The notes: a model not told the origin generated them from the sequence alone. A stretch of DNA of 64,000 nt from Planctomycetota bacterium (GCA_023417655.1 JAEZFD010000007.1:62001-126000), one strand, 5' to 3'; shown: positions 35,186 to 44,826, counted from the first letter of the stretch. A program made the numbers and translations.

Positions 35186-36676
35186 TCAGCTCAGATCATG
35201 ACGCAGCTGCCGGCGAAGTGGCTCGAACATCTGCTTGGGCGCACCATGCTTGTTTAACAGACCGGCATGGGGATAACGATGGGGCAGTCCGTCATGGAAG
35301 TGACTCAGGAAAACTCCGGTCACTGACGGCTTGGCGAGCAGGAGTGGAATGACGTGCTCAATCCACTCAGCTTGAGATTCCTCGCTCCAACGACTCTTCC
35401 AGACGTGGTCCTGAATCTCATATCGGGAGTCAGCGAGCGGGTCAGGAGCAATGCTCGACGGGCAGGAAACATTGACGTGAATCTGAATCTGCAGCAGGCT
35501 CCAGAAATCGATCAGCTTTGAGATCGAGAGCATGTCGCGACTGAGACAGGCGTCGGGCCCGTAGCCAATATTCAGATCGAGCGAGACCCCTGCGAGTCCC
35601 AGATTCGAGCGGACCATCGCATCCACAAACTGAAATGGCGAGAGTCGGTGGTGTCCCCGACGCTGGTATTCCCCCCAAGGACAGTCGAGCCGGATAAACA
35701 GCTGCGAATCGCTGTCGGTCCGCTTGGCGGCTTCCAGAGTTCTGGCGACGAGCGCCAGGCACATGTCTTCCTGCAGTCCTAGCGCTCCTCCTGTGTTTCC
35801 GTATGCGGAGACTTCCCAGAGGCGGATCAGTCCCTGATAACGGGTGACCGCAGTCTCAATGAAGTCACAGACAAAGCTGGGCAGATTGTCAAAATCCTGC
35901 GCCCACGGTGCGAGCCACGCCGGAAGACCACCGGGGCTGAGATCGATCAGCGGTCCCCCGCGCAGAATCATCCGTTTTTCACTGGAATAGCCAACCAGTT
36001 CGTCGACTCGATCCCAAGTGTAATTTCCTTCGATCGCTTCCACATCGGCCCACCGCAGTGGAATCGACGCAGTATTGAACGCCTGATGAAAAATCTTGGA
36101 GCCCGCGTCGCTCAGGAGATGTTCGTCGACGATGCATCCGAGAAACCCTGCGGTCTGATGTCGGGTCCGGCGAATATTCGTCAGTCGTTGAATCGTATAG
36201 GCATCAATGAGCAGGGCCGCAGCGTGGCAGCTTTTCTGGATGGAGTGCAGCGAGACTTCTGTCGACTTGACGGGATCTGCCTGCAGAGTGCTCGCCTGTG
36301 CAAGCAAAGCGAAGGCTTCCCGCATCGTTCGACGAAACGCCTCGGGGATCACCATCCCGGCTTGTTCCCAAGTGGCGACACTTTCACGTACTTCCGAGAG
36401 CTTTCCGCGTGCGAGTTCCAGCACGAGATCATACGGCTCGTCGCGTTCTCTTAAGGATGTCGTTGTCAGGACAGGCATGCCTAATCCCGGGACGGTCCAG
36501 GCAATATTCAGCTTACAGCTGTCCGACATGGGACGCCGAAACGAGATCTGATTGCCGTTCACCTCGGTACGGGTCGGGAAAATGCGACCATCCAGGCCAC
36601 TGAGATAGGCCTGTGTCGGGTGGGCAAGGGACTCCAGCACCCCGGGCAGGTGAACTGTAAACCGCATCAGACCCAT
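35186..36676 (-). CDS. GH10-like barrel protein, catalytic residues unclear
   Basis: 496 residues. The C-terminal 320 residues read like a glycoside hydrolase family 10 barrel: PLRWADVEAIEGNYTWDRVD near 215-234 and LRGGPLIDLSPGGLPAWL near 250-267. At the place where GH10 xylanases carry the acid/base Glu (WDVVNE) this protein has LWEVSAYGNTG, so the Asn-Glu pair is absent. The N-terminal 150 residues may be a carbohydrate-binding or beta-rich domain. Either a divergent hydrolase or a non-catalytic homologue. No signal peptide is evident. It converges with the antiporter gene, 99 bases apart. Confidence 0.6.
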   Translation of the reverse strand: MGLMRFTVHLPGVLESLAHPTQAYLSGLDGRIFPTRTEVNGNQISFRRPMSDSCKLNIAWTVPGLGMPVLTTTSLRERDEPYDLVLELARGKLSEVRESVATWEQAGMVIPEAFRRTMREAFALLAQASTLQADPVKSTEVSLHSIQKSCHAAALLIDAYTIQRLTNIRRTRHQTAGFLGCIVDEHLLSDAGSKIFHQAFNTASIPLRWADVEAIEGNYTWDRVDELVGYSSEKRMILRGGPLIDLSPGGLPAWLAPWAQDFDNLPSFVCDFIETAVTRYQGLIRLWEVSAYGNTGGALGLQEDMCLALVARTLEAAKRTDSDSQLFIRLDCPWGEYQRRGHHRLSPFQFVDAMVRSNLGLAGVSLDLNIGYGPDACLSRDMLSISKLIDFWSLLQIQIHVNVSCPSSIAPDPLADSRYEIQDHVWKSRWSEESQAEWIEHVIPLLLAKPSVTGVFLSHFHDGLPHRYPHAGLLNKHGAPKQMFEPLRRQLRHDLS

Positions 36677-36856
36677 CAGTTTGGCACTCCGCTGACCATG
36701 TCACCAGTTGCCTTTTCGAACCGCATTCTGCGTCGACGAACTGCCGAGCTCCCGTTGCTGCTGCAGAAACGGGAGTCGCAAATTCGGAGATTGCGGCCGG
36801 CTCAAACTCACAAGTCTCTCGTTCCTGCCCTGACTGAGACTCACTTTAATGGAATC

Positions 36857-36880
36857 GAGGTCTTCCAAGGGGAAGACCTC
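36857..36880. terminator. Hairpin downstream of the deoxyhypusine synthase homologue
   Basis: Perfect 10-bp stem GAGGTCTTCC-AAGG-GGAAGACCTC just past the end of the gene at 36905. There is no T run on either strand, so it may be a weak terminator or an RNA-stabilising stem. Confidence 0.45.
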
Positions 36881-36904
36881 GCCGTATGACCAACATGAAA
36901 GGCT

Positions 36905-37897
36905 TTACCAGCCCAGCACGCTCGCGAAAATCAAGGGAGCAACGATGGTTGCGTCCGATTCAACGATAAACCGGGGCGTTTCTGCTCCCAGTTTTCCCCA
37001 AGTAATTTTCTCGTTGGGGACAGCGCCAGAATAGCTGCCGTAGCTGGTCGTGGAATCGCTGATCTGGCAGAAATATCCCCAGAGTGGGACATTTTCTCGC
37101 TGGAGATCCTGATGCAGCATCGGAACGACGCAGATCGGGAAGTCACCCGCAATTCCGCCACCGATCTGGAACATGCCGAGTGACGCCGATTTTGTCGTTT
37201 CTGTGTAAAATTCCGCCAGCCAGGTCATGTACTCGATGCCCGTGCGAACCGTGTGAACATTCTTGATGTCCCCTCGGATGACCGCCGCGGCGTACATGTT
37301 CCCGAGCGTTGCGTCTTCCCAGCCAGGGACAATGATCGGCAGATTCTTCTCCGCTGCCGCCAGCATCCAGCTGTCTTTCGGATCAATCTGATAGAACTCT
37401 TCGTACTTCCCGCTCAGCAGGACCTGATAGAAGAACTCATGCGGGAAGTAGCGTTCGCCTGACTGATCGGCTTTTGTCCAGACTTCGAGCATCGCCGCTT
37501 CCATCCGCCGCATGGCTTCGCCTTCGGGGATGCAGGTGTCGGTCACGCGATTCATGTGACGATCGAGCAACTCAACTTCTTCGGCGGTCGATAGCGTCCG
37601 GTAATGAGGCACGCGCTCGTAGTAATCGTGGGCCACCAGATTGAAGACGTCTTCTTCGAGGTTGGCCCCGGTGCACGAGATCAGGTGAATCTTGTCCTGC
37701 CGGATCATTTCGGCCAGAGACAACCCGAGCTCTGCGGTGCTCATGGCCCCTGCCAGAGAAATCATCATCTTTCCGCCGGCATCAATGTGGGCAGAATAGG
37801 CGTCGGCTGCATCAATCAATGCGGCGGCATTGAAGTGACGGTAGTGATGATGAATGAACTGGGAAATCGGGCCGCGAGCGGCAGAAGGCTGATTCAT
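36905..37897 (-). CDS. Deoxyhypusine synthase family protein
   Basis: 330 residues. Eukaryotic and archaeal deoxyhypusine synthase moves the aminobutyl part of spermidine to a lysine on eIF5A. The fold motifs are present: GGKMMISLAGAMSTAELG near 41-58, SCTGANLEEDVFNLV near 74-88, IGGGIAGDF, and the WGK motif with the catalytic lysine at about K302 (ITWGKLGAE). Bacteria lack eIF5A, so a related polyamine reaction such as homospermidine formation or another lysine modification is more likely. The ATG at 37897 has GGAG ten bases upstream. ArgG lies 309 bases upstream on the same strand. Confidence 0.88.
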   Translation of the reverse strand: MNQPSAARGPISQFIHHHYRHFNAAALIDAADAYSAHIDAGGKMMISLAGAMSTAELGLSLAEMIRQDKIHLISCTGANLEEDVFNLVAHDYYERVPHYRTLSTAEEVELLDRHMNRVTDTCIPEGEAMRRMEAAMLEVWTKADQSGERYFPHEFFYQVLLSGKYEEFYQIDPKDSWMLAAAEKNLPIIVPGWEDATLGNMYAAAVIRGDIKNVHTVRTGIEYMTWLAEFYTETTKSASLGMFQIGGGIAGDFPICVVPMLHQDLQRENVPLWGYFCQISDSTTSYGSYSGAVPNEKITWGKLGAETPRFIVESDATIVAPLIFASVLGW

Positions 37898-38206
37898 GAA
37901 CACGGAACTCCATCGAAATCGAAACTGAATTGATGACCAATTAATCCGCCGGAACGTTGCCTTCTGCTCCGCTGTATTTCATCGGATCCGAATGGTCTAT
38001 TGGTCGTGAGCGGCGTTGCCTTGCGCCGCCTATCAGGTCGCCTGCGCTCTTCTTCTGAAACGGAATCCCGGCGGATGATCTTCAAGTCATTCGCCGGGAT
38101 TGACTGGTCCTTGCAAATCGCCGGAACATTTGGATTTCCGACCATGCAGGGGAACGGCCTTTTCGTTCAGCAGAAGCTCAGGAGCAAACTGCTCTCGGTC
38201 GGCAGA
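37898..38206. other. Intergenic region downstream of argG
   Basis: 309 bases holding the hairpin at 38059-38101 and the promoter region of the deoxyhypusine synthase homologue. No gene seen. Confidence 0.45.
38059..38101 (-). terminator. Long hairpin, probable argG terminator
   Basis: AATCCCGGCG (38064-38073) pairs with CGCCGGGATT (38092-38101), and inner bases extend the stem to about 14 pairs with one mismatch. The downstream reverse-strand sequence CCGTTTC is only weakly T-rich. Confidence 0.5.
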
Positions 38207-39430
38207 TTAGTACTGACGAGGACGAACGCGGCCTTGTACGCGGAGCGGGACTCCCATGATGCGGAGGAAGCCTTCGGCATCCGTCTGGTTGTATTCTTCC
38301 CCACCGGCTTCCATCGAAGCGATTGCTTCGTCGTACAGGCTCTGTGGTGAAGTGCGATTGACGACGCGGGCGTTGCCCTTGTAGAGGCCGATCGTCACTT
38401 CTCCGGTGACGGGCTTCTGCAGTTCGCGGATGAAGGCCATCAGGGCATCCATTTTCGCGCAATACCAGAATCCATAGTACACCATCTCGGCCACTTCAGG
38501 GCTGATCCGGTCTCGCAGGTGCACCGCATCCCGGTCGAGAGTAAGCTGTTCGAGCGCGAGATGCGCGGTGTACAGCACGGTCATGCCCGGTGCTTCGTAA
38601 ACGCCGCGGGACTTCATCCCGACGAAGCGGTTTTCCACAATGTCGATGCGGCCGACACCGTTTTTCCCGGCGATGTCGTTGAGCGTCAGCACGATCTTGT
38701 CGGCTGGGAGCCTCTCTCCGTTCACGCTGACAGGGACGCCGGATTCAAATCCGATTGTCACAGTTGTTTCAGCATCTGGAGCCTGCTGCGGCGAAACGGT
38801 CATACCGAAGTCGATGTTCGGAATTCCGTCGACGGCCGGGTCTTCAAGCACACCGGCTTCATAGCTGATGTGCAGGCAGTTTTCGTCCGAGGAATATGGC
38901 TTCTTCGCGGTTGCTTTGACCGGGATGTTCTTCGATTCGCAGTAAGCGATCATCTCGGAACGACCGGGGAACTGCTTTCGGAAGGATTCCATCCGCCACG
39001 GAGCGATGATTTTGACTTTCGGATCAAGTGCTTCCGCTGCCAGCTGGAAGCGGCACTGATCGTTCCCTTTTCCAGTTGCACCGTGAACGAAGGCAACGGC
39101 ACCGACTTCGCGGGCCCGTTGCAGACAGGCCTTGGCGATCAGAGGACGGGCGATTGACGTTCCGAGCAGGTAGATCGTTTCGTATTTTGCCTGCCATTGC
39201 AGGACCGGAAAAGCGAAATCCCGGCACAGTTCTTCGGTGACATCGACGGCGATCGACGTCTTGGCACCGATGTCCAGTGCTTTCTGCAGAATCGCCGGAC
39301 GATCTTCACATGGCTGCCCGAGATCCACATAAAGACAGTGGACTTCGTACCCTTGATCCATCAACCAGCCGACCAGAACCGATGTATCCAACCCGCCGCT
39401 GTAAGCGAGCACCACAGATTGCGACGCCAT
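38207..39430 (-). CDS. argG: Argininosuccinate synthase
   Basis: 407 residues, the standard length. It joins citrulline and aspartate with ATP in arginine synthesis. The PP-loop ATP site is LAYSGGLDTSVL (8-19); EVHCLYVDLGQP, ATGKGNDQCRF and KKPYSSDENCLHISYE are the further family motifs. The ATG has GGAG 11 bases upstream. ychF lies 72 bases upstream on the same strand, so co-transcription is possible though not functional linkage. No argH is in the window. Confidence 0.97.
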   Translation of the reverse strand: MASQSVVLAYSGGLDTSVLVGWLMDQGYEVHCLYVDLGQPCEDRPAILQKALDIGAKTSIAVDVTEELCRDFAFPVLQWQAKYETIYLLGTSIARPLIAKACLQRAREVGAVAFVHGATGKGNDQCRFQLAAEALDPKVKIIAPWRMESFRKQFPGRSEMIAYCESKNIPVKATAKKPYSSDENCLHISYEAGVLEDPAVDGIPNIDFGMTVSPQQAPDAETTVTIGFESGVPVSVNGERLPADKIVLTLNDIAGKNGVGRIDIVENRFVGMKSRGVYEAPGMTVLYTAHLALEQLTLDRDAVHLRDRISPEVAEMVYYGFWYCAKMDALMAFIRELQKPVTGEVTIGLYKGNARVVNRTSPQSLYDEAIASMEAGGEEYNQTDAEGFLRIMGVPLRVQGRVRPRQY

Positions 39431-39502
39431 GAAAAATTGAACTCCGGGAGAATGACGAAAACGGAACGGTCAGACTGATTCGCACATGGTAGGAAATCGG
39501 AA

Positions 39503-40594
39503 TCAGACATTAAACAGAAAGTGGCAAATGTCGCCATCTTTCATGATGTAGGCCTTGCCTTCGACCCGCAATTTCCCGGCCTGCCGAATTGCCGCTTCGG
39601 TTTTGTAAGTTTCCAGGTCGTCGATCGTATAAACTTCGGCTCGAATGAAGCCGCGTTCGAAATCGCTGTGAATCACGCCCGCTGACTGCGGCGCCGTGGC
39701 ACCAATTGGAATGGTCCAGGCCCGAACTTCTTTCGGACCGGCTGTGAAATAGCTCTGCAGCCCCAGCGTCTGATAAGCCGCGCGGGCGAGTACCGCCAGC
39801 GCAGGTTCTTCCAGTCCGACAGACTGCAGCATTTCCATGCGGTCTGCTGGATCCAGTTCAGCGATTTCCGCCTCGAGCTTGGCGCAAACGGGGACAACCT
39901 GAGCCCCGTTGGACTTCGCGTATTCGCGGACCTTTTGAACCAGTTCCCCTTCGCCGTTCAGATCGTTTTCGTCGACGTTTGCGATATACAGCACTGGCTT
40001 CGCAGTCATCATTCCGAAGGCAGCGAGAATCTTGGCTTCGCCCGGCTCCCATTCCAGCTTTCGCAGCGGAATCATCTGATCCAGAGCTGCGGCGCATTTC
40101 TCCATGACAGCGAGGCGTTCTTTGGCCTCTTTGTCCCCAGCGCGGGCGGCACGTTCCGCTTTGTTCCGGGAATTCTCGATCGTCTGGAGATCGGCGAGCA
40201 TCAGTTCTGCTTCAATGATCTCCATGTCATTGATCGGGTTCACGCTCCCGGAGACGTGAATGATGTCAGGGTCGTCGAAGCAGCGGACCACCTGCAAGAT
40301 AGCGTCCACTTCACGGATGTGACTGAGAAACTTGTTCCCAAGTCCTTCCCCTTCGCTCGCACCCTTCACGATCCCGGCGATGTCGACCAGTTTCAGGGCC
40401 GCCGGGAGAATCTTCTGAGGATTGAAATACTTCGCGATGCGATCCAATCGCCCGTCAGGAACGCTGACGATTCCCTCGTTCGGTTCGATGGTGCAGAACG
40501 GGTAATTTGCGCTCTGAGCCGACTTCGAAGCGGTCAATGCATTGAATAACGTGCTCTTTCCGACATTCGGAAGACCGACAATTCCTGCTTCCAT
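39503..40594 (-). CDS. ychF: Obg-family ATPase YchF
   Basis: 363 residues. It binds ATP rather than GTP and associates with ribosomes; it affects translation fidelity and oxidative stress response. G1 is GIVGLPNVGKST near the N-terminus, G3 is DIAGIVKGA, and the G4 position reads NVDE in place of NKxD, which explains ATP preference. A coiled-coil insert lies near 125-160 and a TGS domain closes the protein. Start at ATG 40594; a TTG three codons earlier is less likely. Confidence 0.96.
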   Translation of the reverse strand: MEAGIVGLPNVGKSTLFNALTASKSAQSANYPFCTIEPNEGIVSVPDGRLDRIAKYFNPQKILPAALKLVDIAGIVKGASEGEGLGNKFLSHIREVDAILQVVRCFDDPDIIHVSGSVNPINDMEIIEAELMLADLQTIENSRNKAERAARAGDKEAKERLAVMEKCAAALDQMIPLRKLEWEPGEAKILAAFGMMTAKPVLYIANVDENDLNGEGELVQKVREYAKSNGAQVVPVCAKLEAEIAELDPADRMEMLQSVGLEEPALAVLARAAYQTLGLQSYFTAGPKEVRAWTIPIGATAPQSAGVIHSDFERGFIRAEVYTIDDLETYKTEAAIRQAGKLRVEGKAYIMKDGDICHFLFNV

Positions 40595-40893
40595 GAAATT
40601 CAAACTGCCTGTTTTGAAGGGATCTCACCGAATCTCAATTGCATCCGGCTCCCGGTCGATGCCGAAGGCGTGACCGGAGGAATCGCACCGATTCTCTGGC
40701 TCTCTCTGACGCGATCATTTCATTGGGCGACGCAGGGCCGACTTCAGAAAAGATCTCGCAGAGCCGTTTCTCATTGAATGGCCCAGCGGTCGTCACTGTG
40801 ATTATGGATTGACGGCCGTTCGACGTCCTGGACCGTTAAAACGCGAGCGAATCGTGTTCTGTTGTCAGAGACGACTTCAATCCTGTTCAGTCC

Positions 40894-41751
40894 TTAAAAG
40901 TTCGGAGCCGCTTTCCCCGGTGCACCGGGCTGCCGTGAGGAACCCGAATTCTTTCGACTTACGGCAACATTGTCCACTGACAGCGTTGCCAAGGCGAGTT
41001 CGAGCCGTTGGCGGAAGGCGAGAGGGGCGTCTTTCGGGAGAATGACGAGAATCGCCACCTGCGTTTTGTCGACCCGTCGGGCGTACAGCAGACCTGACAG
41101 TTCCTGATCCTGAACCGGCAACTCGCCGACGAAGTGAATGACCGAGAAATCCTGCGGAGTGGTATAGTTCGCGCTCGGTGAGCTTGGGGAAGGAATCTTG
41201 GCTTTATATCGGATGTTATCCTTCGGCTGGCTCGTCTCACCGTCAGGGATCGTGACCTGAAAGACGCTCATCAATTCCCGTTCGAGGTCGATCAGAAACT
41301 CATTTGCCGGGCGTCCGCCGTCCGCTTCTTCTTTCAGGCGAGAATGGTTGGTCAGGACGTACATCCAGATATCAGGCTCCATCTTGCTGGTATCAAGATT
41401 GCCTGCCCAGGCTTCTTCCAGACCTGGCAACGGCACGCCAAGCGGAGTCTCCTGTCGCGGATCGAGACCGATGACTTCCTTGCCGAGCTGATCTTTCTGC
41501 ACCGGCGGACCGCTCATCGGGGATTTAAACGGAAATGGCGGCCGCATCGACAGCCCCAGATCCCGCCGGATCCATGCAGGGCTGAGGCTGGCGTTCATGG
41601 ACGTCAGGTAATCGTAGAACTGCGAGGTCCGGGCGACACGTTCCTCATATTTGGAACCTCCGCACCCTGACAACAGCAGGAGCAGCAGTCCCGGCAGCAC
41701 CACAACGGGGTGGCAATACCGACGGCAGAACTTGTGAAGGAGGTGTTGCAT
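40894..41751 (-). CDS. Hypothetical lipoprotein (285 aa)
   Basis: The leader is basic then very hydrophobic (PVVVLPGLLLLLLSGC) with the lipid Cys at 30. The mature part is soluble, with a Pro-rich section and a GDETSQPKDN-like loop; I recognise no domain. Repeats and catalytic motifs are absent. An upstream in-frame extension is open for 73 more codons, but its residues destroy the leader. It is divergent from zwf, with 362 bases between them. Confidence 0.72.
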   Translation of the reverse strand: MQHLLHKFCRRYCHPVVVLPGLLLLLLSGCGGSKYEERVARTSQFYDYLTSMNASLSPAWIRRDLGLSMRPPFPFKSPMSGPPVQKDQLGKEVIGLDPRQETPLGVPLPGLEEAWAGNLDTSKMEPDIWMYVLTNHSRLKEEADGGRPANEFLIDLERELMSVFQVTIPDGETSQPKDNIRYKAKIPSPSSPSANYTTPQDFSVIHFVGELPVQDQELSGLLYARRVDKTQVAILVILPKDAPLAFRQRLELALATLSVDNVAVSRKNSGSSRQPGAPGKAAPNF

Positions 41752-42113
41752 ACGAATTGACGAATCTCTTCGAAGCGAATGGCCGGAACTGCTGACAATT
41801 GAATGCAGAATCGAGAAGATACCCTCAGACCCATCCCAGATTCCAGACGACAAGGCAAATCCCTTTCCGAAAGCCTCTGATTTCTTCAAGTTCGCTCGGA
41901 AAACTGAACCTGAACATGTCGTGCCCCGCACTCCGGGCAGACCATTTGGGCAGAGACGCGACAGAGACATACATGTGATGAATCAGAGACGACCTGCGAC
42001 TTTCGTCCTGGATGTGGACATTGAACGGAATCCGCCAGAAATGCTTGAAGGAGTCTGAGACTCTTCACTCCTGAACGGTATCCCAACCTGATCACGATAA
42101 GGAATTGCCAGGC
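41752..42113. other. Divergent intergenic region upstream of zwf, no gene seen
   Basis: 362 bases holding the promoters of the lipoprotein gene and zwf. The only site noticed is AGGA (42100-42103), the zwf ribosome binding site. Confidence 0.4.
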
Positions 42114-43661
42114 ATGGCCGCACTGAATACCGCTGGTGCCCAGCATGTGATGAAGAACCCGACCCTGATGATTTTCGGCGCATCAGGCGATCTGACCGCG
42201 CGAAAGTTGATCCCGGCACTCTTTTCACTGAGCCGCAACGGTTATCTCCCCGCGGGGATGCCCATCGTCGGTGTCGCCCGACGTCAAAAGACTGACGAGA
42301 TTTTCCGCAACGAGCTGAAAGAGACACTCTCCAAGGAACTCTCTCCTGAGGTCATGCAGCACTGGGCAGAGTTCGAGAAACGCCTGCATTACATTCCGGC
42401 AGACCTTTCAGCGGCGCACGACTTCGAAAAGCTGAAAGCCGATGTTGAAGAGTTGGAAGCGAAACTCGGCCTCCCCGGCGAACGCATTGTCTACATGGCC
42501 TTGTCGCCGGATCTGTTCCTCCCCTCGGTGAAGGGGCTTTCTGAAGCAGGGATGATCCCCCCGGACGAATCCCGTCTGCGCGTGGTGATCGAAAAGCCGT
42601 TTGGCCATGACCTGGAATCCGCCAGACAATTAGCGGTCGACCTCTCCAAGCTGCTGCTGGAGGAGCAGATCTATCGCATCGATCACTACCTCGGAAAAGA
42701 GACCGTCCAGAACATCCTGCTGTTCCGCTTCGGGAACTCGATCTTCGAGCCACTTTTCAACCGGAATCACATCGACAATGTCCAGATCACGGTCGCCGAA
42801 TCGCAGGGGATCGAAGGGGGACGCGGTGGCTATTACGACGAGTCCGGGGCGCTCCGCGACGTGCTGCAGAACCACGTTCTTCAGCTCCTCTGTCTTGTCG
42901 CGATGGAACCCCCTGCTCTCTTTGACGCTGATCACCTCCGTGATGAAAAGCTGAAGGTTCTGAACACGCTGCGTCCTGGCAGCGAAGATGGCGTCGATCA
43001 TTGGGCCATCGCCGGTCAATATGCGGCCAGCTCGATGAACGGCGAAAAGGTTAAAGGCTATGTCGACGAAGACCGGATTGCTCCCGGATCAACCACCGAA
43101 ACCTTTGTCGCCCTTGAAGCCAAGATCGACAACTGGCGCTGGGCAGGTGTTCCGTTCTACCTGCGGACCGGCAAACGGATGCCGCAGCGGGTGAGCGAAA
43201 TCGCCATCACCTTCAAGTACCCGCCGATGAACCTCTTCCGGACGGTCGAGTGCGTGGGCGATCTGTGCGAGATGGTTGAAACCCGACCGAACCAGTTGAT
43301 CTTCCGCATTCAGCCGCATGAGTCGATTGCTCTGAAGTTCTCCGCGAAACACCCTGGGATGCAGTATCAGCTGCAGCCTGTGAATATGGACTTCAGCTTC
43401 AAGGCATTTGAGACCCAGCTGCCGGAAGCTTATGAACGTCTGTTGCTCGACGTCATTCGCGGAGATTCAACGCTGTTCACCCGCAGTGACGAACTCGAGG
43501 CCGCCTGGGCGTTTGTGCAGCCGATTCTGGATGCCTGGGAGAAGCCGAATCACCATCCGACGCTTTATCCTGCCGGAAGCTGGGGACCGAAATCGGCATC
43601 CGATCTGCTGACTCGATCCGGTCGGCATTGGCGCGAAATCAGTCCCAACCCCTCGAAATAG
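42114..43661 (+). CDS. zwf: Glucose-6-phosphate 1-dehydrogenase
   Basis: 515 residues. It oxidises glucose 6-phosphate with NADP+, the entry of the oxidative pentose phosphate pathway. The Rossmann motif LMIFGASGDLTARKL starts near residue 18, RIDHYLGKETVQN is the substrate-site signature, and RTGKRMPQRV follows in the second half. The start at ATG 42114 has AGGA ten bases upstream; a TTG only one base past that site is unlikely. No gnd or pgl is adjacent. The same frame stays open past the TAG stop into the next membrane-protein gene; see findings. Confidence 0.97.
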   Translation: MAALNTAGAQHVMKNPTLMIFGASGDLTARKLIPALFSLSRNGYLPAGMPIVGVARRQKTDEIFRNELKETLSKELSPEVMQHWAEFEKRLHYIPADLSAAHDFEKLKADVEELEAKLGLPGERIVYMALSPDLFLPSVKGLSEAGMIPPDESRLRVVIEKPFGHDLESARQLAVDLSKLLLEEQIYRIDHYLGKETVQNILLFRFGNSIFEPLFNRNHIDNVQITVAESQGIEGGRGGYYDESGALRDVLQNHVLQLLCLVAMEPPALFDADHLRDEKLKVLNTLRPGSEDGVDHWAIAGQYAASSMNGEKVKGYVDEDRIAPGSTTETFVALEAKIDNWRWAGVPFYLRTGKRMPQRVSEIAITFKYPPMNLFRTVECVGDLCEMVETRPNQLIFRIQPHESIALKFSAKHPGMQYQLQPVNMDFSFKAFETQLPEAYERLLLDVIRGDSTLFTRSDELEAAWAFVQPILDAWEKPNHHPTLYPAGSWGPKSASDLLTRSGRHWREISPNPSK

Positions 43662-43769
43662 GCTGCTCCGCTGTCCACTTCAGAAGTTGAATCGACACAG
43701 AATTCGACGCCATCCTCAAGCCTGGACCTGAACCGGCGAATCCTTCGATTCGCCGTTCGGGCGGCGGGG

Positions 43770-44249
43770 GTGCTGATCGGGGCGTCGGCGATGTGCGCCT
43801 TCCTGATCTACCGCTATGGCCTGCCGGAGCCGACAGGCTATACCGCCTGTCCGATGGCGTTCTTCTACGCCGGCTTCATTATGATCGCGACCGGCGGGAT
43901 GCTGGGGCTTTCGCTCGCGACCACTGAATCGCGCCTGTTCCACTGGCGTCTGCTGGCGTGCCTGACTCTGGCCACGCTGTTTCTGGGCGAGCAAAGCTAC
44001 GGCATCTGGTGTCTGGCACATATTCCCCAGCGTCCGGATTCCTCGATGAACGCCGTCGCAATGATGATGGCGATCTTCCATTGCGCATCGACACTGGCGA
44101 TTTCCCTGCTCATTGCCTATGCCAGTGCCCACACCACTCCGGCTCAGCCTCCCGCCGAGAGCAAGTCCATCCTGAAGATCTGCGCTATCTACTGGTACGG
44201 CCTCGGCTTCACCTGGACCTTCCTGCTCTGCCTGTTTTCGCTAATTTAG
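43770..44249 (+). CDS. Hypothetical four-helix membrane protein with uncertain start
   Basis: 159 residues from a GTG at 43770. Four hydrophobic segments (near 1-16, 27-48, 58-75, 87-112) plus one at the C-terminus. Not recognised. The start is uncertain because the frame is open right back to the TAG of zwf (43659-43661) and the upstream codons read plausibly as protein (LDLNRRILRFAVRAAG), yet they contain no ATG, GTG or TTG. The GTG sits inside the first hydrophobic segment. Confidence 0.55.
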   Translation: MLIGASAMCAFLIYRYGLPEPTGYTACPMAFFYAGFIMIATGGMLGLSLATTESRLFHWRLLACLTLATLFLGEQSYGIWCLAHIPQRPDSSMNAVAMMMAIFHCASTLAISLLIAYASAHTTPAQPPAESKSILKICAIYWYGLGFTWTFLLCLFSLI

Positions 44250-44378
44250 AGTATCAGGTCGGCAATATCAGTATCGGCATGGCAGACCCCGTCCTGCCTC
44301 CCCGGCGAGCACATGATCGGTCACACTGCTTTAGAATCGATGCTGCGGGAATTGCTTGTTGCTCTGGAGGGCCCAGTT

Positions 44379-44747
44379 TTGTCGATTTCCAAAATCGCAC
44401 TTCTACTATCAGGCTTGATCGGAGTCTTTCTGGTCATCGGAGGCAGCCTGTTCCTCGCTGTTCCAGAGCTTGCCATTTCCTTGTTCGGGCTGCAGGCGGA
44501 AGACCAGCGACTGATCAGGCTCGCAGGAGCCCGGGAACTCGCGTTAGGAGTGGCTCTCACGGTCCTGGCAATCCGTCAGGAGCCGCGACCGCTCTCTATT
44601 TTGATGTTGGCCGTCGGCGTCGTTCCAATTGTCGACGCACTGGTTGTCTGGCAGTCTTCGGGGCTGATGCTTGCGATGATCCACCTCTGCGCGATTCCGT
44701 TGTGCTTTGGTCTTGGAATTCTGCTGTGGCGAAGTCAAAAAGTCTGA
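44379..44747 (+). CDS. Small membrane protein, DUF4267-like
   Basis: 122 residues from a TTG with a full GGAGG eight bases upstream (44366-44370). About four helices. The central LAGARELALGVALTVLAI stretch matches the G-x-R-[DE]-x-x-L-G pattern I associate with DUF4267. Function unknown. An ATG at 44313 would add 22 residues but lacks a ribosome site. It ends at a shared bidirectional terminator. Confidence 0.65.
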   Translation: MSISKIALLLSGLIGVFLVIGGSLFLAVPELAISLFGLQAEDQRLIRLAGARELALGVALTVLAIRQEPRPLSILMLAVGVVPIVDALVVWQSSGLMLAMIHLCAIPLCFGLGILLWRSQKV

Positions 44748-44774
44748 TGGAATTCCTCTCAGAGGAACCACCGC

Positions 44775-44815
44775 AAAAAAAGGCCAGCCGCATTGAGTGA
44801 GGCTGGCCTCTTTTG
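44775..44815. terminator. Bidirectional terminator between convergent genes
   Basis: GGCCAGCC (44782-44789) pairs with GGCTGGCC, with an A run on the left and TCTTTT on the right. It can end both the DUF4267-like gene and the reverse-strand lipoprotein gene. Confidence 0.9.
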
Positions 44816-44826
44816 TTGGGTTTAAA

